From: Kerstersia similis
GTDB lineage: Bacteria; Pseudomonadota; Gammaproteobacteria; Burkholderiales; Burkholderiaceae_B
NCBI RefSeq assembly: GCF_965139615.1
Contig: NZ_CBCSIQ010000004.1
Coordinates: 62,001 to 126,000, forward strand
Direction: 5' to 3'
Length of the DNA stretch: 64,000 nt
The position numbers and the translations under genes are program-made. This document shows positions 26,945 to 35,498 of the stretch, in pieces. The notes under the pieces were generated by a model, which ran no database searches, was not told the origin of the DNA, and saw only the letters and a program-made list of their open reading frames with translations. Every line of letters begins with the position of its first letter. The stretch's first letter is position 1.

Positions 26945-28090
26945 TCAGGCGTCGGGTTCCATGTGCTGGCCCAGTACCGCCAGGTGCGCCGCTGCCGAAT
27001 TCAGGACGCGTCGTACCAGGTCTGCCTGGCGTCGCGCACCGGACTTCACCAGTACCTGGTTGAGCTGGTAGCGCGCTGTGCCGACGGTGACACCTCGTTT
27101 CTGAGCATATTGCTCGACCGTCATGCCGGCGACCAGTGCGCTGGCAAGCTGGGCCTCGGCTTCGGTCAGATCAAAGAGCGCACGCAGTGCGTCTGGCGGG
27201 ACCAGGCCAGTCTGGTCTTCCGTGGCAATGGAAATCAGCAGGTAGGAAGCCGACGATTCATGCGCCGGCGTGACAGGTTGCAAGGCCAGCTGCAGCCGGC
27301 CCTGGAGGGTCTCCAGCGCCAGGTAGGTGGCGCTGTCACGCTGCAGGGCTTCCTGGCAGGCTTTGGCCAGGCGTTTCTGGGTGCCTGGCAGTCCTGCGCG
27401 CAATTCACCGTTGCGTACTTGCAGGCCGGCGCTACGGTACAACAGCGTCTTGGCCTGCCGGTTGAGCCATTGCACCTGTCCTTGCGTATCGCACAGCACG
27501 AGCGCACAGGGCCAGCGCTCCAGGTGACCATCCACCAGGGTCGCGGCAAAGCGGCCCTGGGTCATGGTTTCTGACAGCTGGGTGGCCTGTACGAAATGGG
27601 GCAGCAGGGCGCTCAGCATCTGCCGCTGGGCTTCCGAATATTCATGCGGGTCTTCCGGCTCGCGAAACAGGGCGACCGTGAAATAGCGGTCTGTATCCAA
27701 CGGGGCGATGGCACCGATGAAACGCCCCAGGCCGATGTCGGCAAAGCGCCGCTGCAATTGTGCACGGGCACTGTATTCAGAAGGCGAGAACAGCGTGTCG
27801 TCACTGCCCAGGCCGTCTGTGCCGGAACGCTGGCGCAGACGGCGTGCCTCCAGTCTAGGGTTGTGGTCGTCGGCAATGGCGGCCTGATAGCTATCGCTGT
27901 CGAAGCGTGAGTTGTACGACATCCAATACGGCACAGCGCGCTGGTCATCGAAGGAGACGCAGTAGACGGCTGCTGCCTTGGCTCCCAGTTCGTCGCACAG
28001 CAAGTCCAGGGCCTGGGTCCAGCACTCCGTGCGAGTACAGGAGCCGTACAGGTTGAACAACAGCGGAGCGAGAGTGGAAGCGGTGTTCAT
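26945..28090 (-). CDS. LuxR-type HTH transcriptional regulator
   Basis: This 381-aa protein has a GAF/PAS-like sensory half with CVSFDDQRAVPYWMSYNS and a PAS-like block (CALVLCDTQGQVQWLN, near 197). Its C-terminal LuxR-type HTH lies about 300-355 (LFDLTEAEAQLASALVAG, TVEQYAQKRGVTVGTARYQL). Similar regulators accompany DUF1302/DUF1329/MMPL clusters. It lies between DUF1302 and the divergent YCF48-MMPL operon, well placed to control both directions. The effector is unknown. Confidence 0.82.
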   Translation of the reverse strand: MNTASTLAPLLFNLYGSCTRTECWTQALDLLCDELGAKAAAVYCVSFDDQRAVPYWMSYNSRFDSDSYQAAIADDHNPRLEARRLRQRSGTDGLGSDDTLFSPSEYSARAQLQRRFADIGLGRFIGAIAPLDTDRYFTVALFREPEDPHEYSEAQRQMLSALLPHFVQATQLSETMTQGRFAATLVDGHLERWPCALVLCDTQGQVQWLNRQAKTLLYRSAGLQVRNGELRAGLPGTQKRLAKACQEALQRDSATYLALETLQGRLQLALQPVTPAHESSASYLLISIATEDQTGLVPPDALRALFDLTEAEAQLASALVAGMTVEQYAQKRGVTVGTARYQLNQVLVKSGARRQADLVRRVLNSAAAHLAVLGQHMEPDA

Positions 28091-28137
28091 GGAAAGCGGT
28101 TGCGACAGCTGAAATTACTTTAATTCTCAAGAAACAG

Positions 28138-28173
28138 ACCTTTATGGTCACTTGAGGATTACCCCTATGGTCG
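28138..28173. promoter_or_regulatory. Direct repeat in LuxR/YCF48 divergent promoter
   Basis: ACCTTTATGGTCA at 28138 and ACCCCTATGGTCG at 28161 recur 23 bp apart, about two helical turns, between the divergent LuxR-type and YCF48-like genes. They share ACC-TATGG with the site at 26681. Candidate activator sites. Confidence 0.4.
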
Positions 28174-28359
28174 GCACGCACGCGCCGCCGCGTCCTGGCC
28201 TGGCGGTATTTGGGCATAAACCCTATCTATTGTTTTGCAGATGACGCAGGCATGGACCGTCCGGATACTGCGGGCAGCGGCCAGGGAAGGTGTTGTTCAC
28301 CTCCCTGCCTTTGCAACAGCAGGCGCAAACCCGGATTTGCGCGGGTAGGGGAAGCAAAC

Positions 28360-29646
28360 ATGGCGTCAGTTCAGCAAGGACCGGCCAGGCAGCCGGGCAG
28401 TCAGGCAGTGATGGCGGGGATACCTGGATCTCACTGCCAGGTTTTGAGTGGCACGCCACTACGTGAGCGCCTACGTGCTCACCGCTTGCCGGCCGCCGGG
28501 CTGGCAGGTGTCGGGTTGGCAGGTGTTGGGTTGTATATGGCCGCCCTGTGCATGCCGGCCGGGGCGGCGGGAGTGTTGCCGGGGTCAGGAGCGCGGCCTG
28601 CGGGGGCGCTGGCGGCAACTGGCATGCTGGCTGGCGGGCAGGATGCCCGCGCCGGGCAGCCGGTTGCCCCGGCCTTGCGCCGAGAGGCGCTGGTGACGCC
28701 CCGGGCCGGGCACGCGGTATTGCAGGCGGCTGCGCGTGCCGGGCAGCGGCTGATTGCAGTTGGGGAAAGGGGCGTACTGCTGGTCTCCGAGGATGACGGC
28801 GGGCACTGGCGACAGATAGGCGTGCCGACCAGCGTGGCCCTGACGGCGGTAAGTTTTGCCGATGCCAGCCATGGCTGGGTGGCAGGGCATGGCGGCAGCA
28901 TCCTGGCCAGCCGGGATGGCGGCCTGCACTGGACGCGCCAGCTTGATGGCGCGCAGGCCGCGCGCATGCTGCTGGAGCAGGCACAGGGCAGCGGGTCGCC
29001 ACCTGCCGTTGCCGAAGCTCGGCGCCTGGTGGAAGAGGGCGCCGACAAGCCATTTCTCGACATCCTGTTCACCGATACCCGCCATGGCTGGGCCGTGGGC
29101 GCCTATAACCTGGCATTTCGCACGGAGGATGGCGGCGCCAGCTGGGAACCGGTGTCGGCGCGCTTGCCCAATCCTGGCGCACTGCACCTGTATGCGGTGC
29201 GTGTGCTGGGCCAGACCGTGCTGATCGCTGGCGAGCAGGGGCTGGTCATGGTATCGCACGATGAGGGGCGTAGTTTCCAGCGCCTAAGTGTGCCATACGC
29301 CGGCAGCTGGTTTGCAGCGGAGCTGCTGGGGCCGCAGGATTTCCTGATGGCGGGCCTGCGCGGCAATGTCTGGCGCAGCCAGGATGGCGGTATGAGCTGG
29401 GCGCAGCTCCAGGGCGGGCCTCCCGTGAATATCACCGCGTCGACGCGTGACGCCAGCGGCAAGGTGCTGCTGGCCAACCAGATGGGTATGGTGCTGGTGC
29501 TGGAGGACGGCGGCCTGCGCCCGGTCGCCGAACATTTGCCGGCGCTCAATGGCCTGCTGGCATTGGCGCCGGGCCGCTGCCTGGGCCTGAGCTTCGCCGG
29601 AGCACTGGCCGTGCCCTGCAAGGTGGAAACAGGGAGCGCGTCATGA
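28360..29646 (+). CDS. YCF48-like beta-propeller protein
   Basis: This 428-aa protein starts at 28360 after GGGGAAG, and has a hydrophobic export segment near residues 42-62 (GLAGVGLAGVGLYMAALCM). Four BNR/Asp-box-like repeats are visible: EDDGGHWRQ, SRDGGLHWTR, EDGGASWEPV and SQDGGMSWAQ, matching the YCF48/photosystem II stability factor-like propeller. Such proteins are regularly encoded directly before MMPL/RND exporters in DUF1302/DUF1329 clusters. It probably acts as a periplasmic accessory to the exporter. The stop overlaps the exporter start (ATGA). Confidence 0.83.
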   Translation: MASVQQGPARQPGSQAVMAGIPGSHCQVLSGTPLRERLRAHRLPAAGLAGVGLAGVGLYMAALCMPAGAAGVLPGSGARPAGALAATGMLAGGQDARAGQPVAPALRREALVTPRAGHAVLQAAARAGQRLIAVGERGVLLVSEDDGGHWRQIGVPTSVALTAVSFADASHGWVAGHGGSILASRDGGLHWTRQLDGAQAARMLLEQAQGSGSPPAVAEARRLVEEGADKPFLDILFTDTRHGWAVGAYNLAFRTEDGGASWEPVSARLPNPGALHLYAVRVLGQTVLIAGEQGLVMVSHDEGRSFQRLSVPYAGSWFAAELLGPQDFLMAGLRGNVWRSQDGGMSWAQLQGGPPVNITASTRDASGKVLLANQMGMVLVLEDGGLRPVAEHLPALNGLLALAPGRCLGLSFAGALAVPCKVETGSAS

Positions 29647-32078
29647 GTCTGCCCAACGCCTGCCTGACGCCGGGAAACCTGGTGGCTAGACTGGAAGATT
29701 TCGATCCGCGTTCCGGGTCGTTGCTGGAGCGTTTGCTGTTCAATCACCGCCGCTGGGTGGTGCTGCTTTGCCTGCTGGTGACCTGTTTCATGGGATGGCA
29801 GATCACACATTTGCAGGTTAATGCCAGTTTCGAGAAAACCATCCCGGCGCATCATCCCTACATCGTCAATTTTGCCGCGCACCAGGACGATCTCGCTGGC
29901 CTGGGCAATGTGGTGCGCATCGTGGTAGCCAACCCGCAAGGCAGCATTTACGACCGCGAGTATCTCGACACCTTGCGCGAGCTGAGCGACGAAGTGTTCC
30001 TGTTGCCAGGGGTAAACCGTTCGCAGATGAAGTCGCTCTGGACCCCGACGACACGCTGGACCGGCGTGACTGAAGAAGGCCTGGAAGGCGGGCCGGTGAT
30101 TCCTGACCAATATGATGGCGGCCCGCAGAGCCTGCAGCAGCTGGCCACCAATATCGGCCGCTCGGGTGAAATCGGGCAGCTCGTGGCGTTCGATGCCCGT
30201 TCTTCGGTCATCTTCGTGCCCTTGCTGGCCCAAGCGGGGGGACAGGCGCTGGATTACGGGGCGTTGGCCGCCAGCCTGGAAGCACTGCGGGACAAGTACG
30301 AACAGCGGGGCGTAACGCTGCATATCGTTGGTTTTGCAAAAATCGTGGGCGACCTGATCGACGGCGTGCATGACGTGCTGGCCTTTTTCATGCTGGCCCT
30401 GGCCATCGCGGCGCTTATGGTGTTCTGGTACACCCGCTGCGTGCGCTCCACGCTGCTGGTTGTGCTGGTGTCGCTGGTGGCAGTCGTGTGGCAATTAGGT
30501 ACGCTGCCGCTGCTCGGGTATGTGCTCGACCCGTACTCCATCCTGGTGCCTTTCCTGGTATTCGCGATAGGCATGAGTCATGGGGCCCAGAAGATGAACG
30601 GCATCATGCAGGATGTCGGGCGCGGCGTGCACAAACTGCTGGCGGCGCGCTATACCTTTCGGCGCCTGTTCATGGCGGGACTGACGGCATTGCTTGCCGA
30701 TGCCGTCGGGTTTGCGGTATTGCTGGCGATCGACATTCAGGCGATCCGCGAACTGGCGATTGCCGCCAGCCTGGGGGTGGCGATGCTGATTGTCACCAAT
30801 CTGGTGCTGTTGCCTATTTTGCTCAGCTATACCGGTGTGAGTGCGCGCGCGGCGCGTCGCAGCCTGATGGCTGATCAGGCCGCAGCGACAGGGCGTGGCC
30901 AGCGGCTGTGGAATGCGCTGGCCGATTTCACTCAGCCGCGCCGGGCGGGGGCGGCCGTGCTGCTGGCCGTGCTGCTGGGCGGAGCGGGTTTCTACGCCAG
31001 CACACGCCTGCAGATCGGCGATCTGGACCAGGGCGCGCCCGAACTGCGTGCCGATAGCCGCTACAACCGGGACGTAGCCTATATGGGGCAGGCGTATGGC
31101 GCGAGCACCGATGTGCTGGCGGTCATGGTCGAAACGCCTGAGGGCGAGTGCGCGCGCTATGAAACCCTGAACCGCATCGACGCGCTGGAATGGGAATTGC
31201 AGCGCCTGGAGGGCGTGGAGGCCACCAGTACGCTGGCGCAATTGACACGCCGGGCAGTCATGGGTCTGAACGAAGGGAACCCCAGGTGGTATGAATTCAT
31301 TCCCAACCAGAGCATTCTGAACTCCGTCACTGGCGCCTCGCCGCGCGGCCTTTACAACGAGGCTTGCAGCCTGCTGACGCTGTATGTCTATCTGCAGGAT
31401 CACAAGGCAGCCACCTTGACGCGCGTGACGCAGCATATCGAGGCCTTCGCCCGCGTCAATGACAGCGAACATGCACGCTTCCTGCTGGCGGCCGGCAGTG
31501 CCGGCATCGAAGCCGCCACCAACGAAGTCGTGAGCGATGCCTGGCGGCGCATGTTGTTCATGGTGTATGGCGCCGTGGTGCTGCTGTGCTTCCTGACGTT
31601 CCGCAACTGGCGCGCGGTGGTAGTGGCTGTGTTGCCGCTGGTGCTGACTTCACTGCTGGCCGAGGCTGTCATGGTGTTGCTGGGCATAGGCGTGAAGGTG
31701 TCCACGCTGCCTGTCATTGCGCTGGGCGTCGGCATAGGCGTCGATTACGCGCTTTACATCCTGTCGGCCATGCTGGCCAACCTGCGCCAGGGCATGGCCT
31801 TGCGCGAGGCTTATCGCGGGGCGCTGCTGTTTACCGGCAAGGTGGTGATGCTGACGGGCTTCACGCTGTCGGCGGGTGTCGCCACTTGGATATTCAGCCC
31901 CATCAAATTCCAGGCCGACATGGGGCTGCTGCTGGCATTCATGTTCCTGTGGAACATGCTCGGCGCGCTCGTGCTGCTGCCGGCGCTGGCCTATTTCCTG
32001 TTTCCCCGCGCCTTCCGTTCCGGACGTGCGCCCGAACCGGTGCAGGCGTCCACGCTGCCGCCGGCGCCTTCCCATTGA
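29643..32078 (+). CDS. RND superfamily transporter, MMPL type
   Basis: This 811-aa inner-membrane protein shows the duplicated RND plan. A helix near 38-55 is followed by a periplasmic loop, a helix cluster at about 240-400 (SSD-like, AIGMSHGAQKMNG), a second single helix near 437, a second loop, and a cluster at about 640-790 including VGIGVDYALYILS, where the Asp is a candidate proton-relay residue. MMPL-type proteins move lipophilic molecules. It is translationally coupled to the YCF48-like gene. Substrate and direction are unknown. Confidence 0.9.
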   Translation: MSLPNACLTPGNLVARLEDFDPRSGSLLERLLFNHRRWVVLLCLLVTCFMGWQITHLQVNASFEKTIPAHHPYIVNFAAHQDDLAGLGNVVRIVVANPQGSIYDREYLDTLRELSDEVFLLPGVNRSQMKSLWTPTTRWTGVTEEGLEGGPVIPDQYDGGPQSLQQLATNIGRSGEIGQLVAFDARSSVIFVPLLAQAGGQALDYGALAASLEALRDKYEQRGVTLHIVGFAKIVGDLIDGVHDVLAFFMLALAIAALMVFWYTRCVRSTLLVVLVSLVAVVWQLGTLPLLGYVLDPYSILVPFLVFAIGMSHGAQKMNGIMQDVGRGVHKLLAARYTFRRLFMAGLTALLADAVGFAVLLAIDIQAIRELAIAASLGVAMLIVTNLVLLPILLSYTGVSARAARRSLMADQAAATGRGQRLWNALADFTQPRRAGAAVLLAVLLGGAGFYASTRLQIGDLDQGAPELRADSRYNRDVAYMGQAYGASTDVLAVMVETPEGECARYETLNRIDALEWELQRLEGVEATSTLAQLTRRAVMGLNEGNPRWYEFIPNQSILNSVTGASPRGLYNEACSLLTLYVYLQDHKAATLTRVTQHIEAFARVNDSEHARFLLAAGSAGIEAATNEVVSDAWRRMLFMVYGAVVLLCFLTFRNWRAVVVAVLPLVLTSLLAEAVMVLLGIGVKVSTLPVIALGVGIGVDYALYILSAMLANLRQGMALREAYRGALLFTGKVVMLTGFTLSAGVATWIFSPIKFQADMGLLLAFMFLWNMLGALVLLPALAYFLFPRAFRSGRAPEPVQASTLPPAPSH

Positions 32079-32147
32079 CCGTGGATGTTTCTTCCCGGCG
32101 GCGTTGCCATCGGGAGAGACGAACCAGAAAGAGAGAGGAGTACAGAG

Positions 32148-33137
32148 ATGACCCAAACGCATGACAAAGTGGCTGCCGCTTTCGGCATCACCCATACGCC
32201 CGGCCTGGGCAACCTGATGGACCGGCCCAGCCGCGAACAGATCGGCCGTATCCTGGCAGGGTTCGAGGTAGTGAAACAGCAGGTGAGTGCTGCACGTCCG
32301 GACGTGATGATCGCCTTTGTGAACGACCACTTCGACATGTTCACACGGCGAGGCATGCCGGCATTTGCGGTAGGGGCCGGTGCGACCCATTGGGGTCCGA
32401 CGCCGGAAACCGAAGCCTGGATACAGATGCAGCGCGGCCCGGTGCCGGGCCATCCGGAAGTGGCTAATGCGATCTACCAGGGCCTGATGGAGCAGGGTAT
32501 AGAGCCTTTCCTGTTCGATGAAGCCGAATTCGTACATAACGTCCTGATTCCGAAGAAATATCTTTGGCCAGACCTGGACATTCCCGTTGTGCCGATCTAC
32601 GTCAACTGCTTCCTGCCGCCGCTGCCGAGCTGGCGCCGGGTCTATGAGCTGGGCGCTGCCGTGCGCCGAGTGGTTGATGGCCGGGGGGAACGCGTGGCGT
32701 TCATGGCCAGTGGTGGTATTTCCCACTGGCCGCCCATCACGACCAATGACATGAGCGCCGACGACCCGCTGGTGCCGCGCCTGGAACAATTGCACCTGCT
32801 GGGCCGCGATGCCTTGCGCCTGGACCCTGCGCTGCCCATGGCGCTGCTGGAACGCGAGCACCAGATGGTGGCTTCTGGCCGGCCGCTCATCAATGTGGAA
32901 TGGGATCGCATGATCCTTGAAAAGCTGGCGGCCGGCGATGTGGCTTACTTCAGCAGCCTGACGCACGAAGCTGCGCGTGCCGAGGGGGGCGACGGCGGCC
33001 TGGAAATGATGTTGTGGGTTGCCCTGATGGGCGCCATGCGCGCCGAACCGGCAGACATCGTGCTCTACGAGGCGGTGGAGGAGTGGATGGGAGGCGTGGG
33101 CCTGATCAGCTATGGCCGGGCTTTGCGTCAGGGATGA
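32148..33137 (+). CDS. Class III extradiol ring-cleavage dioxygenase (LigB family)
   Basis: This 329-aa protein starts at 32148, where GAGAGGAG precedes. LigB-family metal and active-site regions are visible: GITHTPGL (His near 15), FVNDHFDMF (His near 66), ATHWGPTPE, and MASGGISHWPPI (near 190-202). These enzymes cleave catecholic or related rings meta to the hydroxyls with Fe(II); LigAB, MhpB and gallate dioxygenase are relatives. No separate alpha subunit gene is adjacent, but a C-terminal extension (MLWVALMGAMRAE...EEWMGGVGLISYG) resembles a fused LigA-like part. It supplies the ring-opening step of the pathway. Confidence 0.85.
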   Translation: MTQTHDKVAAAFGITHTPGLGNLMDRPSREQIGRILAGFEVVKQQVSAARPDVMIAFVNDHFDMFTRRGMPAFAVGAGATHWGPTPETEAWIQMQRGPVPGHPEVANAIYQGLMEQGIEPFLFDEAEFVHNVLIPKKYLWPDLDIPVVPIYVNCFLPPLPSWRRVYELGAAVRRVVDGRGERVAFMASGGISHWPPITTNDMSADDPLVPRLEQLHLLGRDALRLDPALPMALLEREHQMVASGRPLINVEWDRMILEKLAAGDVAYFSSLTHEAARAEGGDGGLEMMLWVALMGAMRAEPADIVLYEAVEEWMGGVGLISYGRALRQG

Positions 33138-33222
33138 CGGATGGGCCGGACGGCGGCCTGTCGTCCAGCGCAGCAGCGACCCTCAATATGCCCGTGCAGG
33201 CACGGGCCTCCAGGAGTGAGAC

Positions 33223-34395
33223 ATGAGCATGAAAGCAATCATCAGTGGTGGCGGCATCGGCGGGCTGACCACGGCAACAGCGCTGGCGCAGCGCGGTTGG
33301 GACGTCACAGTGTACGAATCCAACCCGGTCTTGCGCGTGACAGGTTCCGGCATCTACCTTTGGACCAATGGCCTCAAGGTACTGCGCGACATCGGCGCCT
33401 ACGAACGTGCCCTGCGCGATCCGTTCTGGTCCTTGGGGGTGGAGAACCGTAACCAGGACAATGAAATGATGACCCCGGCCTTCGTGCCGCCGGGGCTGGA
33501 CATCCTGTGCGTGGCGCGCACCGATCTTCTGGCGGGGCTGGAAGAAGCCGCGCGCCGCTCGGGCGTGCGCATCGTCACCCATGCGCAGGTCGTGGGTGCG
33601 CGCGCTGATGGCAGCCTGGCCTTTGCCAATGGCGACCGGGTCCGGGCTGACCTGGTGGTGGGCTGTGACGGGGCAGGCTCCCCGGTGCGCCGCTCGCTGG
33701 GACTGGAAACCTCGTTCCTGCGTTCACCTGAAGGAGCACTGCGCACCATCGTCAAGGCGAAGCAGGAGGACCTGGACCCGGCGGATCGAGGCCGCTGCTT
33801 CGAGAACTGGAATGGCAGACGGCGCCTGCTGGTGACGCCCATCAACAGCGAGGAAATCTATCTGGCGCTGACATGCCCGGAGCGCGACGACGAAGCGCGT
33901 GACCCGGCTGTCCTTGACTGCTGGCGCACGGACTTCCCGCACTGGCGCTTTCTGCTCGACCGCATCGACGCCGAAGTGCTGTGGAATGTCTATGCCATCG
34001 TCAAGTGCGACACCTGGTCGGCAGGCCGCGCCTGCATCCTGGGCGATGCGGCGCATGCCCAGCCGCCCAACTTCGGGCAGGGCGGCGGCATGGCCATGCA
34101 GAATGGCATGGCGCTGGCCGCTTACATGGCAAACGTCACGGACAGGCGCGACATCCCGGACGCGCTCAAGGCCTGGGAGGCGGCGGTACGTCCCTTGACG
34201 GACGAATGCCAGTATTGGTCCTGCATGTGGGGAGAGCTGGTTTCCCTGCCCAATGAAGAACGCACGCGCCTGCTGCGCAGTGTGTCCAGCAATGCCTGGC
34301 TGGGCGGAAAAATCTGTGGTCCCGGCATGTCCGAACCCATCGTGCGTACGGACTGGGCGCCCGCGCCCTGGCTGGGCAGGCGCGTGGCGGCTTGA
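33223..34395 (+). CDS. FAD-dependent aromatic monooxygenase
   Basis: This 390-aa protein has the group A flavin hydroxylase set: GGGIGGLTTATALAQRGW (residues about 7-24), the DG motif VVGCDGAGSPVRRSLG (near 146) and the GD motif CILGDAAHAQPPNFGQGGG (near 270-288). It resembles salicylate and 6-hydroxynicotinate 3-hydroxylases, which make catechol-type substrates. Located 85 bp after the extradiol dioxygenase, it plausibly hydroxylates the ring that the dioxygenase then opens (inference). Confidence 0.88.
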   Translation: MSMKAIISGGGIGGLTTATALAQRGWDVTVYESNPVLRVTGSGIYLWTNGLKVLRDIGAYERALRDPFWSLGVENRNQDNEMMTPAFVPPGLDILCVARTDLLAGLEEAARRSGVRIVTHAQVVGARADGSLAFANGDRVRADLVVGCDGAGSPVRRSLGLETSFLRSPEGALRTIVKAKQEDLDPADRGRCFENWNGRRRLLVTPINSEEIYLALTCPERDDEARDPAVLDCWRTDFPHWRFLLDRIDAEVLWNVYAIVKCDTWSAGRACILGDAAHAQPPNFGQGGGMAMQNGMALAAYMANVTDRRDIPDALKAWEAAVRPLTDECQYWSCMWGELVSLPNEERTRLLRSVSSNAWLGGKICGPGMSEPIVRTDWAPAPWLGRRVAA

Positions 34396-34480
34396 GACAG
34401 TGCAGGAGACAGGCCGCTGCGAAGCCGCCACGGCTGCGCGTTGAAGTGCAGCCATTCAACCAACCATTGAGGAGTACGAG

Positions 34481-35353
34481 ATGCCTTTTGATCAGTTACC
34501 TGAGCGTCCCCCCATGCATTTTCCGGCAGCCGATGCCTATTCCGACGCTGTGCTGGCGCGCTCGCGGGCTGCTGCGGCATTGCCCGGCATCCGCCTGAGC
34601 GCAGACCGTGCCTATGGCAGCCACCCCGACCAGCGGCTGGACATCTATGCGCCGGCAGGCGAGCGCACCGGCCTGCCAGTATTGGTATTTGTGCATGGCG
34701 GCGCCTGGGTCGGTGGTTACAAAGAATGGGCGGGATTCATGGCACCCGCGCTGTTGCCACAGCCGGCTATCTTGGTATCGGTGGAATATCGCCTGGCGCC
34801 TGAATATGTCTATCCGGCTGCCGTTCAGGATGTCGCAGCGGCCCTGAAATGGGTGCAACAGCACATCGCGGAATTCGGCGGCGATCCCGGCCGCATTCTG
34901 TTGTCCGGGCATTCGGCCGGCGCACACCTGGCGAGCCTGGTGGCGCTGGACCCACGCTGGCTGGCAGCCGAAGGGTTGGGGGTCGATTGCATCCGTGGCG
35001 TGTTGCCGATTAGCGGGCTCTACGACTTGCAGTATGACACCAGCGACGAGCGCAACCGCTTCGCCGCTGCCATCTGTGCGGCCTTCGTTCCCGAGTCGGC
35101 CGACCTGCCGGCGGCCAGCCCGCTGTCGCACGTCAGTCCGAGGGCGGTGCCATTTCACATTACCGCAGGCCAGCATGACCTGGGCAATCTCGCCAGCGAG
35201 GCCGTCACGCTGTGCGCCAGGTTGCAGGCCGCCGGTGTGTCAGCCACCATCAATATCCTGCCCGGCCATGATCATTTCGATGCCCACGCCCGCTGCGTCG
35301 ATCCTGGCCATGTCTGGTTGGCCTACGCCAGGGAGATGCTGGGACGGGTTTAA
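34481..35353 (+). CDS. Alpha/beta hydrolase (arylformamidase/esterase type)
   Basis: This 290-aa protein has the oxyanion motif VFVHGGAWVGG (near 70), nucleophile elbow LSGHSAGAHLAS with catalytic Ser (near 146) and a C-terminal LPGHDHFDAHA with the catalytic His. It fits the HSL/arylformamidase-like esterase group. It probably hydrolyses an ester, amide or ring-cleavage product in the same pathway. A strong bidirectional terminator follows 20 bp after the stop and ends the cluster. Confidence 0.85.
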   Translation: MPFDQLPERPPMHFPAADAYSDAVLARSRAAAALPGIRLSADRAYGSHPDQRLDIYAPAGERTGLPVLVFVHGGAWVGGYKEWAGFMAPALLPQPAILVSVEYRLAPEYVYPAAVQDVAAALKWVQQHIAEFGGDPGRILLSGHSAGAHLASLVALDPRWLAAEGLGVDCIRGVLPISGLYDLQYDTSDERNRFAAAICAAFVPESADLPAASPLSHVSPRAVPFHITAGQHDLGNLASEAVTLCARLQAAGVSATINILPGHDHFDAHARCVDPGHVWLAYAREMLGRV

Positions 35354-35373
35354 GAGTGCCGGCTGGACGAAAA

Positions 35374-35401
35374 AAAACCAACCGGAAACCGGTTGGTTTT
35401 T
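35374..35401. terminator. Bidirectional terminator ending the catabolic cluster
   Basis: ACCAACCGG-AAA-CCGGTTGGT extended by A and T runs on both sides gives a 13-bp stem with T tracts in both directions. It separates the alpha/beta hydrolase from the island. The next 95 bp to the helicase stop show no ORF and probably contain the left island junction, which I cannot pin down. Confidence 0.92.
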
Positions 35402-35498
35402 CTGGGAAGTGGTGGTGGGTGGCTGACCATCTGCCGACCGGCCTCCCGAGCTTATGAGCACTGGCGCGGGTTGCTGCAGGCACTGGCGAATTCACACC

